Source of the DNA: Infirmifilum sp. NZ
GTDB lineage: Archaea; Thermoproteota; Thermoprotei; Thermofilales; Thermofilaceae
Assembly: GCF_022693705.1 (NCBI RefSeq)
Contig: NZ_CP094288.1
Location: 546,490-610,489, forward strand
DNA: 64,000 nucleotides
Direction: 5' to 3'
Part shown: piece by piece, positions 57,078 through 64,000 of the stretch
How positions within the stretch are numbered: the stretch's first letter is position 1
Layout: the number at the start of each line of letters is the position of its first letter
The notes under the pieces: generated by a model
Told to the model about the DNA's origin: nothing
The model's input: only the letters and a program-made list of their open reading frames with translations
Databases searched by the model: none
Translations under genes and position numbers: made by a program

Positions 57078-57788
57078 ATGCCTTTTCACATTAAAGCTAT
57101 GCGCGTGGCACCCCGCGTTGTTGTGGTTGGCGACCCCGGAAGGGCTAGGCTTCTCTCAAGCATGCTCATCAGACCTGAGCTTGTGAGCGAGAACAGAGGG
57201 CTACTTGTCTACAACGGGACTTGGAGGGGTCTGGAGATAACCGTCGCCACGCACGGTATGGGGGGCCCTGGCGCTGCGATAGTATTCGAGGAGCTTATAC
57301 AGGCTGGAGCTAGGGCGATTGTCAGACTCGGGACTACAGGGGGGATTAGTAAGGAAGTTAGTATCGGGGACTTCGTTGTCCCCACAGCCGCTCACTACAT
57401 TCACGGGGGGCTCTTTAGACAGTACTTCGGCGACTTAACGGTCTCGGCCGCTCCGTGCCTTTCACTGGCTTGGAGGCTTTACACTAAGGGGCTCCAGAGG
57501 GGGTTGAGAGTGCACGCTGGCCCTGTCGTCAGTAGCGACGCTTTCTACGCGGAGGACAGGAGTGTCGCAGAAAAGTGGGCTGGCGTTGGTGCTTTAACTG
57601 TCGAGATGGAGTGTGCAGCGCTTTTCTCAATCGCGATGCTCAGGAGGGTCAAGGCCGCGGCTCTTCTGCTGGTGAACGGTCACCTCCTCGAGCCCGATAA
57701 GAGGATGGTTTCCGAGGAGGAGCTTCTGGAGAGGATTAAGCTGGGCGGGGAGATCGTGTTCGACAGCCTCACAAGCGTAAAGGTGTGA
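57078..57788 (+). CDS. Nucleoside phosphorylase (PNP/UP family), copy 2
   Basis: A 236-residue paralogue of copy 1. GDPGRARLL, RLGTTGG and VEMECAALF correspond to the phosphate and ribose sites. Where copy 1 has Ser-Asp (VISDVIG), this copy has LLVNGHLLEPD, with no Asp at the base-protonating position. It may therefore prefer a different nucleoside, for example a pyrimidine. A TATA-like TAATAAAAT lies directly before it, so it may also be transcribed alone. Confidence 0.85.
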   Translation: MPFHIKAMRVAPRVVVVGDPGRARLLSSMLIRPELVSENRGLLVYNGTWRGLEITVATHGMGGPGAAIVFEELIQAGARAIVRLGTTGGISKEVSIGDFVVPTAAHYIHGGLFRQYFGDLTVSAAPCLSLAWRLYTKGLQRGLRVHAGPVVSSDAFYAEDRSVAEKWAGVGALTVEMECAALFSIAMLRRVKAAALLLVNGHLLEPDKRMVSEEELLERIKLGGEIVFDSLTSVKV

Positions 57789-57792
57789 AGCC

Positions 57793-58227
57793 TTGAGCGA
57801 GTTCGCCTACAGAAGGCTCACCGAAACCAATGTTGCTTCTAGGCTCATAAGGGATGTGAGGAGAGTCCTGGTGTACGGATCCTGTGTTAGAGACGAGTAT
57901 CCTGAGGTCTTCGAGAAGTTTAGAGCTGGTAGAGTTCCACTGGCTGTCTGCCTGGAGGCGGAGCACTTCAACGTGGTGGCGCTTAAGCTTGCCTCCATGT
58001 TCGCCAGGGTGGAGCTGGAGGAGGTTGCCGTGCTGACCGTGGACGGTTCCCCGCACTGCGTGGGCCTGCACCACGCGGTGGAGGAGGCTTTAAAGGTCAC
58101 GGGCAGGAGTACAACGGTCAAGCACTTTGTGGTAGAGGGGGGCGAAGTTGTGGAGGTTAGCGGCCAGGCCGTTAAAGTCGCAAGGTATCTTTCCAAGGTG
58201 CAACAGCTCCTAAAGGGTAAAGTTTAA
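57793..58227 (+). CDS. Conserved Cys-containing protein, 144 aa
   Basis: A 144-residue protein starting at TTG, five bases after the phosphorylase stop. It has Cys residues in YGSCVRDEYP, LAVCLEAEHF and DGSPHCVGLHHAV. The last motif, with Cys and His close together, suggests metal or iron-sulfur binding. The function is unknown to me; position between the phosphorylase and the ECF S component makes a link to purine uptake or salvage likely. Confidence 0.7.
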   Translation: MSEFAYRRLTETNVASRLIRDVRRVLVYGSCVRDEYPEVFEKFRAGRVPLAVCLEAEHFNVVALKLASMFARVELEEVAVLTVDGSPHCVGLHHAVEEALKVTGRSTTVKHFVVEGGEVVEVSGQAVKVARYLSKVQQLLKGKV

Positions 58228-58252
58228 GTCTCACTCAGAGAGTAACCCTCTT

Positions 58253-58759
58253 GTGAGCCAGAAAAAGTGGAGCGTCTTCCTTGCAATAGTGGCCATCTTC
58301 TCTGCCTTAACCGCGGCGCTGACTTCTGTTTCAGCGGTCCCGAGCCCGACCGGCGGCTTCACGCACGTTGGAGACACTGTAATCTACCTGGCAGGGCTCC
58401 TGTTCGGGAGCAACGTGGGCCTCGCAGTGGGGTTGCTTGGACCGACTATAGCTGACATCGTGGTTGGTTACCCGAGGTGGTATGTTACGCTGGTGGCTCA
58501 CGGGCTCCAGGGCTTTATAGCCGGTATGGGGAAGGGTAAGAGCCTCCGAACTCAAGTTGTGGTTATGATCACGGCGGGCCTCGTGATGAGCTTTACGTAC
58601 TTCGTCGTCAACGTGTACATAAAGGGTTTTGCCCCGGCTCTCGCCTCCCTCATCAGGGACATATTCGGGCAGACGCTCGTCTCCGTGCTTCTCGCCGCTC
58701 TTCTCGTAAAACCGTTGGAGAGAAACGAGGTTGTGAGAAAAACCTCGCAGTTAGTTTAA
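58253..58759 (+). CDS. ECF transporter S component in the purine-salvage cluster
   Basis: A 168-residue membrane protein with about six helices. The pattern GGFTHVGDTVIYLAGLLFGSNVG then GYPRWYVTLVAHGLQGFIAG is typical of ECF S components of the COG4720-like group. It has no ATPase or T subunit on the same strand. The linked deaminase and phosphorylase genes suggest a nucleoside, base or related molecule as the ligand (inference). It starts at GTG. Confidence 0.82.
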   Translation: MSQKKWSVFLAIVAIFSALTAALTSVSAVPSPTGGFTHVGDTVIYLAGLLFGSNVGLAVGLLGPTIADIVVGYPRWYVTLVAHGLQGFIAGMGKGKSLRTQVVVMITAGLVMSFTYFVVNVYIKGFAPALASLIRDIFGQTLVSVLLAALLVKPLERNEVVRKTSQLV

Positions 58760-58784
58760 AAACTCTACGGTTGTTTTTGTTCAC

Positions 58785-59540
58785 ATGGAATCCGAGGAGG
58801 TTCTGTGGAGCGGTAAGCCTCATCCCGCGTCATTCCTGGGACTGTACCTCCTCTACTTCCTACCTCTGCTAAGCCAGATTATCTCCTTCGTCCTTTACGT
58901 TTCAATGCCTGAGGGTGCAAGGTCAGCATTGTCCCCCCTCGCTCCAGTGCTAAACTGGGCTACAGGCCTAAGCGAGCCTTACAGCTTTGTCTACACGGCT
59001 GGGGCATTGATAGCGACTCTGATCGGCGTTCTTAACTGGCTAGCTCGAGTGGACATCAAACCTCTCATCTTCAACCTCACGAGCTACGCGCTAACGGAGC
59101 TGCTGAGGTTCCTTTACCCCGGGCAAGTAGGGTACGCGACTAGGCTTTTTGTGCTGGGTCTGGCGTCTGTTGCTGGGACTTTCGGAGTGGACAGCTACAG
59201 GAGGAGTTTCGTCTACAGAATCACGGCAAGGTCGGCCGTTATTAAAGGTGGTTTTCTCAGAAAGTGGGAGAGGGTGGTCAGAAAGGACGCCGTGAGCGAT
59301 ATCGTGGTGGTTAGACCGCTTCTCGGATACCTGTTTGGCTTTGCCCACATTGTGCCGATTACTCAGAGCCAGCTTGGGATGGGTGGCACGTACAGCCTCG
59401 GCGCGGTGATTGCCGAGAAGAAGAGCGTGGGGGTGTTGGTGGGTGGGGGGAAGCACATAAAGGAGGTGGAGGCTAGGCCCTGGAACTGCATCTACGGTGT
59501 GAGAGACTTCCGCAAGGCTAAAGAGGCTATCTTAAAGTGA
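58785..59540 (+). CDS. Membrane protein with bacterial-type PH domain
   Basis: A 251-residue protein with about four hydrophobic helices in the N-terminal half (LGLYLLYFLPLLSQIISFVLYV onward). The C-terminal half contains a PH-like barrel of the DUF304/bPH2 kind (RRSFVYRITARSAVIKGGFLRKWERVV, VVRPLLGYLFGFAHIV). The function of these domains is unknown. A TATA-like GTTTAAAAAC lies about 27 bases upstream. It is convergent with ecfT. Confidence 0.75.
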   Translation: MESEEVLWSGKPHPASFLGLYLLYFLPLLSQIISFVLYVSMPEGARSALSPLAPVLNWATGLSEPYSFVYTAGALIATLIGVLNWLARVDIKPLIFNLTSYALTELLRFLYPGQVGYATRLFVLGLASVAGTFGVDSYRRSFVYRITARSAVIKGGFLRKWERVVRKDAVSDIVVVRPLLGYLFGFAHIVPITQSQLGMGGTYSLGAVIAEKKSVGVLVGGGKHIKEVEARPWNCIYGVRDFRKAKEAILK

Positions 59541-60260
59541 GAACCCTACGGGGGCCCCGATGGTGTAGGAGAGGATGGTCGTGCACGTTACGAGAAGGAG
59601 GAAAAGCAGTAGGAAGAGCACGTCTCGAGGGGCTACCCGCGTCTCGCTTACGAAGGTCCTCTCTGGGAATTTTCCGAAGCCTCTCGCCTCCATGGAGATC
59701 CCCATCAGTACGGCTCGCCTAACCACGGTGAAGAGTAGAGGAGTTATTACAGAGAAGATGGCTGTCCAGGGTTTACTGAGCCTTACATAGCCTTTAACCT
59801 TTCTGAACGCGAGCACGTTCTCTAGGTCGCGTTTAATCAGCGGAAACATCCTGAGAGTGACGAAGGTCATGAACGCGTACTCGTAGGGAACCCTCAGCTG
59901 CATGGTTAGCGAGGTGGCTAGGTCCCTGGGCTTCGTGGTCGTCGCGAAGAAGACCGAGTAGAGCACTATGACGGCTATCCTAGAGGAGAGCAACAGAGTC
60001 TTGGCCAGAGCCGTATGCGGGTCTAGCTTCAAGTTGAGCACGTAGAGCGTGTAGGTAACCCACGTGTACCCTACAATCGTAGATGCAATGCCGAAGACTA
60101 CTGCTCTGTTAATCCGCGGCCTTGACGCGAAGACGAGGAGGAGAGAGAAGGCTACGTGAGATAGTGTAACGTACGCATTTTGCAGGAGAGCTACGTGGAA
60201 TATCGCCAACGTTACCGAGATGAGCTTAACTGTGGGGTTGAGCCTTCTTAGAGAACTCAT
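59532..60260 (-). CDS. ykoC: ECF transporter T component (YkoC-like)
   Basis: A 242-residue membrane scaffold of an energy-coupling-factor transporter. The Ala-Arg-Gly-like coupling motif is visible as MGISMEARGFGK (Glu-Ala-Arg-Gly). A second coupling helix region FPLIKRDLENVLAFRKVKGY couples to the ATPases. It starts inside the ATPase gene (35-base overlap) and is the last gene of the ykoE-D-C operon. Confidence 0.88.
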   Translation of the reverse strand: MSSLRRLNPTVKLISVTLAIFHVALLQNAYVTLSHVAFSLLLVFASRPRINRAVVFGIASTIVGYTWVTYTLYVLNLKLDPHTALAKTLLLSSRIAVIVLYSVFFATTTKPRDLATSLTMQLRVPYEYAFMTFVTLRMFPLIKRDLENVLAFRKVKGYVRLSKPWTAIFSVITPLLFTVVRRAVLMGISMEARGFGKFPERTFVSETRVAPRDVLFLLLFLLLVTCTTILSYTIGAPVGFSL

Positions 60261-61845
60261 ATACGCCTACCACCTTCTTCCTGTAATTCTCAATGGCCCT
60301 AGCAGCTCCACTCACGCTAGACTCTTCAGCCAACTCCGCAGGCGGCAGGAAAGCTAGCCGGTCCCACACGTTCTTTCGGACGAGAAGCTCTTGGAGTGTT
60401 CCTCTGAATACCACGGTTCCCTCTGACAAGCCAACAACCGCTGTAAGAGGTAGTAAGGGGAGAACCCACGAGTCGTGTGTGACGAACAGCACAGTTTTAC
60501 CCTTTGAGGCGAGCCGTCTCACCCAACTTAAAACGCTTAGAGTATTCTTGAAATCTAGGCCGAAGGTCGGCTCGTCGAGGAGGTAGAGCTTCCTGTCAAG
60601 CAGCTCTGTCTCCAGGAGCGAGATAAGCCTTTTCTCACCTTGGCTTATCTCATAGAGTAGCCTATCGGACAGGTGAGCGAGCCCCCGCGCTTCAAGCTCC
60701 CGCCTGGCAACCTTCAAAGCTTCCTGCTTCGAAAAGCCCCTAACAAGCAGAGAGGACGCCACCTCTTCAGCGACTGTGCGCTCAGTGAATTGTAGCTCGG
60801 GTACCTGCGTGGTGTAGGCGACCTTACTGTAGTCTGGGGGGCCGCCGAGAACGCTAACTTCTCCGGTATACCTCCTAGTGAAGCCAGCCAAGGTTTTTAA
60901 AAGGGTGGTCTTCCCGCTTCCGTTGGGACCTATAATCGCCACTATCTCGCCTTCCCGCACTTCAAGTGAAATGCTGTTTAGTATGCGCTTCCCGTTGGCT
61001 CTTACACTTAGGTTCACGGTCTTCACAACGGTATTTGCTCCTGGAATTAGCCGATCGGCTGGAACCGTGGGAGCATTCGTGAAAAATCGCCCAAGCAGTG
61101 GAGTGGGGAGCCATATCCCCGCCTCGGTGAGGCCTTCTAGGCCGACCTTGGCTACGAGCTCCTCGAAATTTCTGCAAAGCACGCCTTTCCCGGCGTCGAT
61201 GAAGAGAATTTTGTCAATAATGCCCTCGACGTACTCTAGCCTGTGCTCCACCATGATGAGCGCCCCGCCTCTCTCCTTGTACGACTTCAGCACCTCGTAT
61301 ATTCTCTTTGAAGAAGCAGGGTCGATGTGCGACGTAGGCTCGTCCAGGAGAAGGACTTTCGGCTCGTAGGATAAGGCGCTGGCCAGAGCGAGCCTCTGCT
61401 TCAGGCCGGTTGACAGCGGGTCTGTCTCCTCGGATGAGTACTCTGCGAGACCCGCTTTGAGCAGGGCATCTTCCACTCGCCTAGTTATCTCATCCTTGCT
61501 ATAACGAAGGTTCTCTAGGGGGAACGCGACTTCGTCGAAAACTGTTTCCATAACGACCTGGGCTTCCGGGTCCTGGAATACGATGCCAACGTCTCCTGCT
61601 AAACCCTTTAACCCCTCTTCCGTAGGGTTGTGGCCGGCTACTCTTACTTCTCCTTCAACTTTACCGTGAACGAGCTCTGGTATAACACCGCTTAGGGTTA
61701 ATAGGAGGGTTGATTTCCCCGCGCCAGTTGGTCCGACAACTAGTAGGGCCTCGCCTTTTTCGAGCGTGAAAGAAATGTCTTTCAGTACGGGGAAGTTTTT
61801 AAAGCCTACCGCTACGCTTAACGACTTCACTGAAACTAGGTTCAA
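60226..61845 (-). CDS. ykoD: ECF transporter ATPase, two domains fused (YkoD-like)
   Basis: A 539-residue protein with two ABC ATPase halves. First half: Walker A GPTGAGKST, signature LSTGLKQRLALA, Walker B VLLLDEPTSHIDP. Second half: Walker A GPNGSGKTT, signature ISQGEKRLISL, Walker B LYLLDEPTFGLD. Two-in-one ATPases are typical of YkoD. It overlaps the S-component gene by four bases and ecfT by 35. Both sites look complete. Confidence 0.92.
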   Translation of the reverse strand: MNLVSVKSLSVAVGFKNFPVLKDISFTLEKGEALLVVGPTGAGKSTLLLTLSGVIPELVHGKVEGEVRVAGHNPTEEGLKGLAGDVGIVFQDPEAQVVMETVFDEVAFPLENLRYSKDEITRRVEDALLKAGLAEYSSEETDPLSTGLKQRLALASALSYEPKVLLLDEPTSHIDPASSKRIYEVLKSYKERGGALIMVEHRLEYVEGIIDKILFIDAGKGVLCRNFEELVAKVGLEGLTEAGIWLPTPLLGRFFTNAPTVPADRLIPGANTVVKTVNLSVRANGKRILNSISLEVREGEIVAIIGPNGSGKTTLLKTLAGFTRRYTGEVSVLGGPPDYSKVAYTTQVPELQFTERTVAEEVASSLLVRGFSKQEALKVARRELEARGLAHLSDRLLYEISQGEKRLISLLETELLDRKLYLLDEPTFGLDFKNTLSVLSWVRRLASKGKTVLFVTHDSWVLPLLPLTAVVGLSEGTVVFRGTLQELLVRKNVWDRLAFLPPAELAEESSVSGAARAIENYRKKVVGVYEFSKKAQPHS

Positions 61846-62423
61846 ACATTTTTCACCGACTTCGCGACCTCAAATGCGTCAAGTATCGAGGTATTCTTCA
61901 CCACGGCATCTATTACTGCTTTTACAAGCACGCCAGCTATCGTTGCTCCGCTCACGAAGTAGAGAGACCAGAAGAGGATGCACTGCTCCGGGGTTAAAGG
62001 TGCGGTTATCCCGTAGAGAATGGTGTCAGCTGGCGCTGCCCATAGCGCGGGTGCCGCTCCGGCTAAAGCCATTGTCAACCAGCCCCACCTCTTATACTTC
62101 GTGAGCATAAATACCAGCTCCGACATTAAGCCCTGCATGAAGCCATAGAGGAGCACGGTCGACGCGAACTGGGAGCCGTACGCAAGCTCTAGAACTGAAG
62201 CTAGGAACTCTCCGAGTAAGGCTACCCCCGGCTTCCTTATAATGTAGGCCGGCACTGTTGCGCCTATAAACCACATGCCGTAGATTATTGGCACGAATAG
62301 CAAGCCCAGCAGAAGCTTTGTAAGGTCCCAAACGATGTTTGACCAGACTAGGAAAATAGCTCCGATGACTGCAGAGAGGGACGCAGTGAGAACCAGCTCT
62401 ATTACGTTTACCTTCTTCCCCAT
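61842..62423 (-). CDS. ykoE: ECF S component, YkoE-like (thiamine precursor HMP)
   Basis: A 193-residue membrane protein with about six helices. Family landmarks match YkoE: LVWSNIVWDLTKLLLG, GMWFIGATVPAYIIRKPGVALLGEFLASVLEL, and GFMQGLMSELVFMLTKYKRWGW. YkoE takes up hydroxymethylpyrimidine for thiamine synthesis. I choose ATG 62423, since the TATA box TTTATAAA (minus strand, about 62451-62460) sits inside the longer frame. The neighbouring thiamine regulator supports the substrate. Confidence 0.88.
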   Translation of the reverse strand: MGKKVNVIELVLTASLSAVIGAIFLVWSNIVWDLTKLLLGLLFVPIIYGMWFIGATVPAYIIRKPGVALLGEFLASVLELAYGSQFASTVLLYGFMQGLMSELVFMLTKYKRWGWLTMALAGAAPALWAAPADTILYGITAPLTPEQCILFWSLYFVSGATIAGVLVKAVIDAVVKNTSILDAFEVAKSVKNV

Positions 62424-62443
62424 TATTCTCATAACTTTTTTCA

Positions 62444-62456
62444 ATAACCTATTTAT
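62444..62456 (-). promoter_or_regulatory. Candidate operator overlapping the ykoE TATA box
   Basis: Read on the plus strand it is ATAACCTATTTAT, one mismatch from the inverted repeat ATAACCTAGTTAT at 62498-62510. It overlaps the TATA box of ykoE, a position that would let a bound protein block transcription. Confidence 0.45.
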
Positions 62457-62466
62457 AAACTTTACT

Positions 62467-62487
62467 GGAAAATCTGTAGAATTTTCC
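62467..62487. promoter_or_regulatory. Perfect inverted repeat between ykoE and the ThiR-like gene
   Basis: Arms GGAAAAT (62467-62473) and ATTTTCC (62481-62487) separated by seven bases. It lies directly upstream of the ykoE promoter and could be a dimer-binding site. Confidence 0.4.
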
Positions 62488-62497
62488 CGTATTATTA

Positions 62498-62538
62498 ATA
62501 ACCTAGTTATGAGGAAAACGCCGTGCATTAACCAGTTA
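62498..62538. promoter_or_regulatory. Two palindromic TAAC...GTTA sites, candidate ThiR operators
   Basis: ATAACCTAGTTAT (62498-62510) and TAACCAGTTA (62529-62538) share TAAC/GTTA arms. With the site at 62444-62456 they make three related copies within 95 bases between the thiamine transporter and its probable regulator. Confidence 0.45.
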
Positions 62539-62607
62539 TACTTTCATCAATTGTTCTCTAACAAGAAGATTTATTACTGCGTTTTTTGCGAGTGACACAT
62601 AGGTAGG

Positions 62608-63564
62608 ATGTTCCCAGAAGGAGTTGCCTTCAACCTGTTTATCCCAGCTTTCAGGAGGGTTCTTGCCCATGAGCTCCGTAAAAGGGGGTTCTCTCAGACA
62701 GATATAGCTCGCTCTCTCGGAGTCACACAGGCTGCCGTCAGCAAAATCCTCAGAAGCCCGAAGAGCACTCTAACGAAGGACTTGGAGGATATTAACGTTC
62801 AAGTTAAGGAGATTGAGGCAGTAGCGAGTAAGGTGGCCGAACTTATAGCCAAAGGAGATATCAATGAGGCCGGAACTCTGGCGAACAGGTACTGGTGGTT
62901 AGTCCTTGCCAGTGGAGATGCTTGCAGGGCGCATGAGAGGTACGGTTGGAGGAAAAGCGAGTGCTACATATGTACCAAGGTTGTTTACCCGGATCTCGAC
63001 GTCAGTCGTGGGCTTGTGATGGCAGACATGGAGAGAGCGCTGCTCGTGCTTTCATCATCGAAACACTTCCCGAAACTCATCCCTGAAGTTCTCACGAACT
63101 TAGCGGTAGCGGTCCCCGGTGCTAAAAGCCTCCACGATATAGCAGCTGTTCCGGGAAGAATCTCGCCCGATAAAAAGGGAGGAATACTGTACAGGAAGCC
63201 CGAGTTCGGGGCAAGTAAGCATCTGGGAGGAATCCTACTATCGATTGGAGGCAAATACAGGGCAGTTATCAACATCAAGCATGATAAGCTAATCGAGGAG
63301 GCTCTCGTAACCATGGATTTGAAGTTCAAGGAGTTCAGCAGTCAGGAGTACCCGTCAGCAAACCCTGTTGCTGCCGCAGCTCCCGTGCTTTTAGATGAGT
63401 GTCCCGACTGCAACGTCCTAATAGACGTGGGTGCAGACCACGTGGAACCTAACGTCTACATCTTCGGTAGTCGGGCAGTCGAGGTCGCTAACACGGTGAT
63501 AGCAATAGCCGAGCTCTACGATGTTCTAGCGAGAAAATATGGTTTCGATAGCTTTGATAAATAA
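62608..63564 (+). CDS. thiR: ThiR-like regulator: helix-turn-helix plus ThiN domain
   Basis: A 318-residue protein. An N-terminal helix-turn-helix (LRKRGFSQTDIARSLGVTQAAVSKIL, about 24-50) is followed by a Cys-containing linker (CYICTKVV) and a C-terminal ThiN (thiamine-phosphate-synthase-like) domain: VPGAKSLHDIAAVPGRI, KPEFGASKHLGGILL and DVGADHVEPNVYIFG. This layout is that of archaeal ThiR, which represses thiamine genes when thiamine phosphate binds. It diverges from the YkoEDC operon, its expected target. Confidence 0.9.
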   Translation: MFPEGVAFNLFIPAFRRVLAHELRKRGFSQTDIARSLGVTQAAVSKILRSPKSTLTKDLEDINVQVKEIEAVASKVAELIAKGDINEAGTLANRYWWLVLASGDACRAHERYGWRKSECYICTKVVYPDLDVSRGLVMADMERALLVLSSSKHFPKLIPEVLTNLAVAVPGAKSLHDIAAVPGRISPDKKGGILYRKPEFGASKHLGGILLSIGGKYRAVINIKHDKLIEEALVTMDLKFKEFSSQEYPSANPVAAAAPVLLDECPDCNVLIDVGADHVEPNVYIFGSRAVEVANTVIAIAELYDVLARKYGFDSFDK

Positions 63565-63617
63565 CTTATGAATAAGTATTAATATCTGTACTGGGGATTC
63601 TTTTCGGCGAGATAAGG

Positions 63618-64000
63618 ATGACCGAGGGAGCTGTTGAGGGACCCACCCCGGGTTCCCCCAGAGACAGTGCTATTCAACTATTGAAAATGCTCGGGCTCAC
63701 CGGGCTAGAGGCCGAGCTGTACCTTATACTTCTCGAGAAAGGGCCGCTCAGCGCTCCGGAAATCTCGGACTACCTTGTCAGGCATAGGCCTCAGATTCAC
63801 GTGGCGCTTACGAGGCTTTCCTCTAAGGGTTATATAGAGGAGCTTGGGGGGAGGCCCAAGAAGTACCGTGCGGTGAAGCCTGAGATCCTGCTGAGCATGT
63901 TCATGAAGGAGTTTGACGGGTTGGCGAAGAGAGCTCTCGAGTACATGAAGAGCATTTCGAGGCCTACACCCGAGGAAAGGTTCGGTGTCTGGATTATCCG
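63618..64000 (+). CDS. TrmB-family transcriptional regulator, N-terminal part (partial)
   Basis: The frame opens at ATG 63618 and runs off the right edge after 127 codons. After an N-terminal tail come a helix-turn-helix (LLKMLGLTGLEAELYLILLE, LSAPEISDYLVRHRPQIHVAL) and a wing (RPKKYRAVKPEILL), the TrmB-type DNA-binding region. A helix with Lys/Glu follows. Full-length members usually carry a C-terminal sugar-binding domain that is not in view. The gap before it contains AT-rich sequence with TATA-like boxes. Confidence 0.85.
   Translation, partial: MTEGAVEGPTPGSPRDSAIQLLKMLGLTGLEAELYLILLEKGPLSAPEISDYLVRHRPQIHVALTRLSSKGYIEELGGRPKKYRAVKPEILLSMFMKEFDGLAKRALEYMKSISRPTPEERFGVWII

Overview
The window looks like a chromosomal stretch of a hyperthermophilic crenarchaeon (Thermoproteota), most like the Thermofilum/Infirmifilum group; this is my judgement from protein flavour, not from a search. 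The support is archaeal promoter architecture (TATA boxes about 25-30 bases before start codons, so many transcripts are leaderless or nearly so), frequent GTG and TTG starts, GGTG-type ribosome binding sites, and an archaeal gene set: AmmeMemoRadiSam radical SAM enzyme, M42 aminopeptidase, archaeal-type adenylate kinase and UPRT, a ThiN-domain regulator, and Lrp-, ArsR- and TrmB-type regulators. I found no rRNA, tRNA, CRISPR array, intact insertion sequence or replication origin that I could support.

Region by region. 1-3.1 kb: a partial cyclophilin-like protein, a helical-repeat protein, a VapBC toxin-antitoxin pair and a dipeptide epimerase. 3.1-8.7 kb: a cluster of secreted or membrane-anchored beta-rich proteins, with a 188-aa candidate fibre subunit of TasA/AbpA type, two larger accessory proteins and a membrane-tethered winged-helix regulator. 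8.8-16 kb: PAP2 phosphatase, ProC, a Cys-rich CPLPG protein, M42 peptidase, alpha/beta hydrolase, MFS transporter and a transglutaminase-like protein. 16-25 kb: adenylate kinase that apparently starts at ATC, a NitT/TauT-type ABC transporter with fused permease and AAA-associated partner, a cupin, a MoCF/CinA-like protein, a DNPH1-like hydrolase, Lrp and HAD proteins. 24.8-27.4 kb: a DUF4430 protein, an ECF S component, a small membrane protein and a DsbA-like protein. 27.5-35 kb: aminotransferase, a second toxin-antitoxin pair, a CYTH operon and an MBL-fold hydrolase. 35-45 kb: an atypical thioredoxin reductase, AmrS, a phosphatase, TldD/TldE, FdhE, DUF89, class II aldolase, and UPRT that apparently starts at CTG. 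45-51 kb: amino acid permease, aldo/keto reductase, a pilin-like protein, GDH and a CPBP protease. 51-54 kb: an ArsR gene and a beta protein divergent from two small Cys-containing proteins. 54-59.5 kb: a purine-salvage block with an amidohydrolase, two nucleoside phosphorylases and an ECF S component. 59.5-63.6 kb: a YkoEDC-like thiamine/HMP ECF transporter and the divergent ThiR-like regulator. A partial TrmB-type regulator closes the window.

The most interesting signal is a promoter element, GAACTAA followed at fixed spacing by the TATA box. It occurs in front of four genes of the surface-protein cluster and again, as two identical 22-base inverted copies, between the genes at 51.9 and 52.1 kb. 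It suggests a dedicated regulon linking a possible extracellular fibre system to a locus 44 kb away. Two essential-type genes (adk, upp) that seem to lack any canonical start codon are the second surprise. Several small-molecule uptake modules (corrinoid-like, thiamine/HMP, purine-like) are the third theme.
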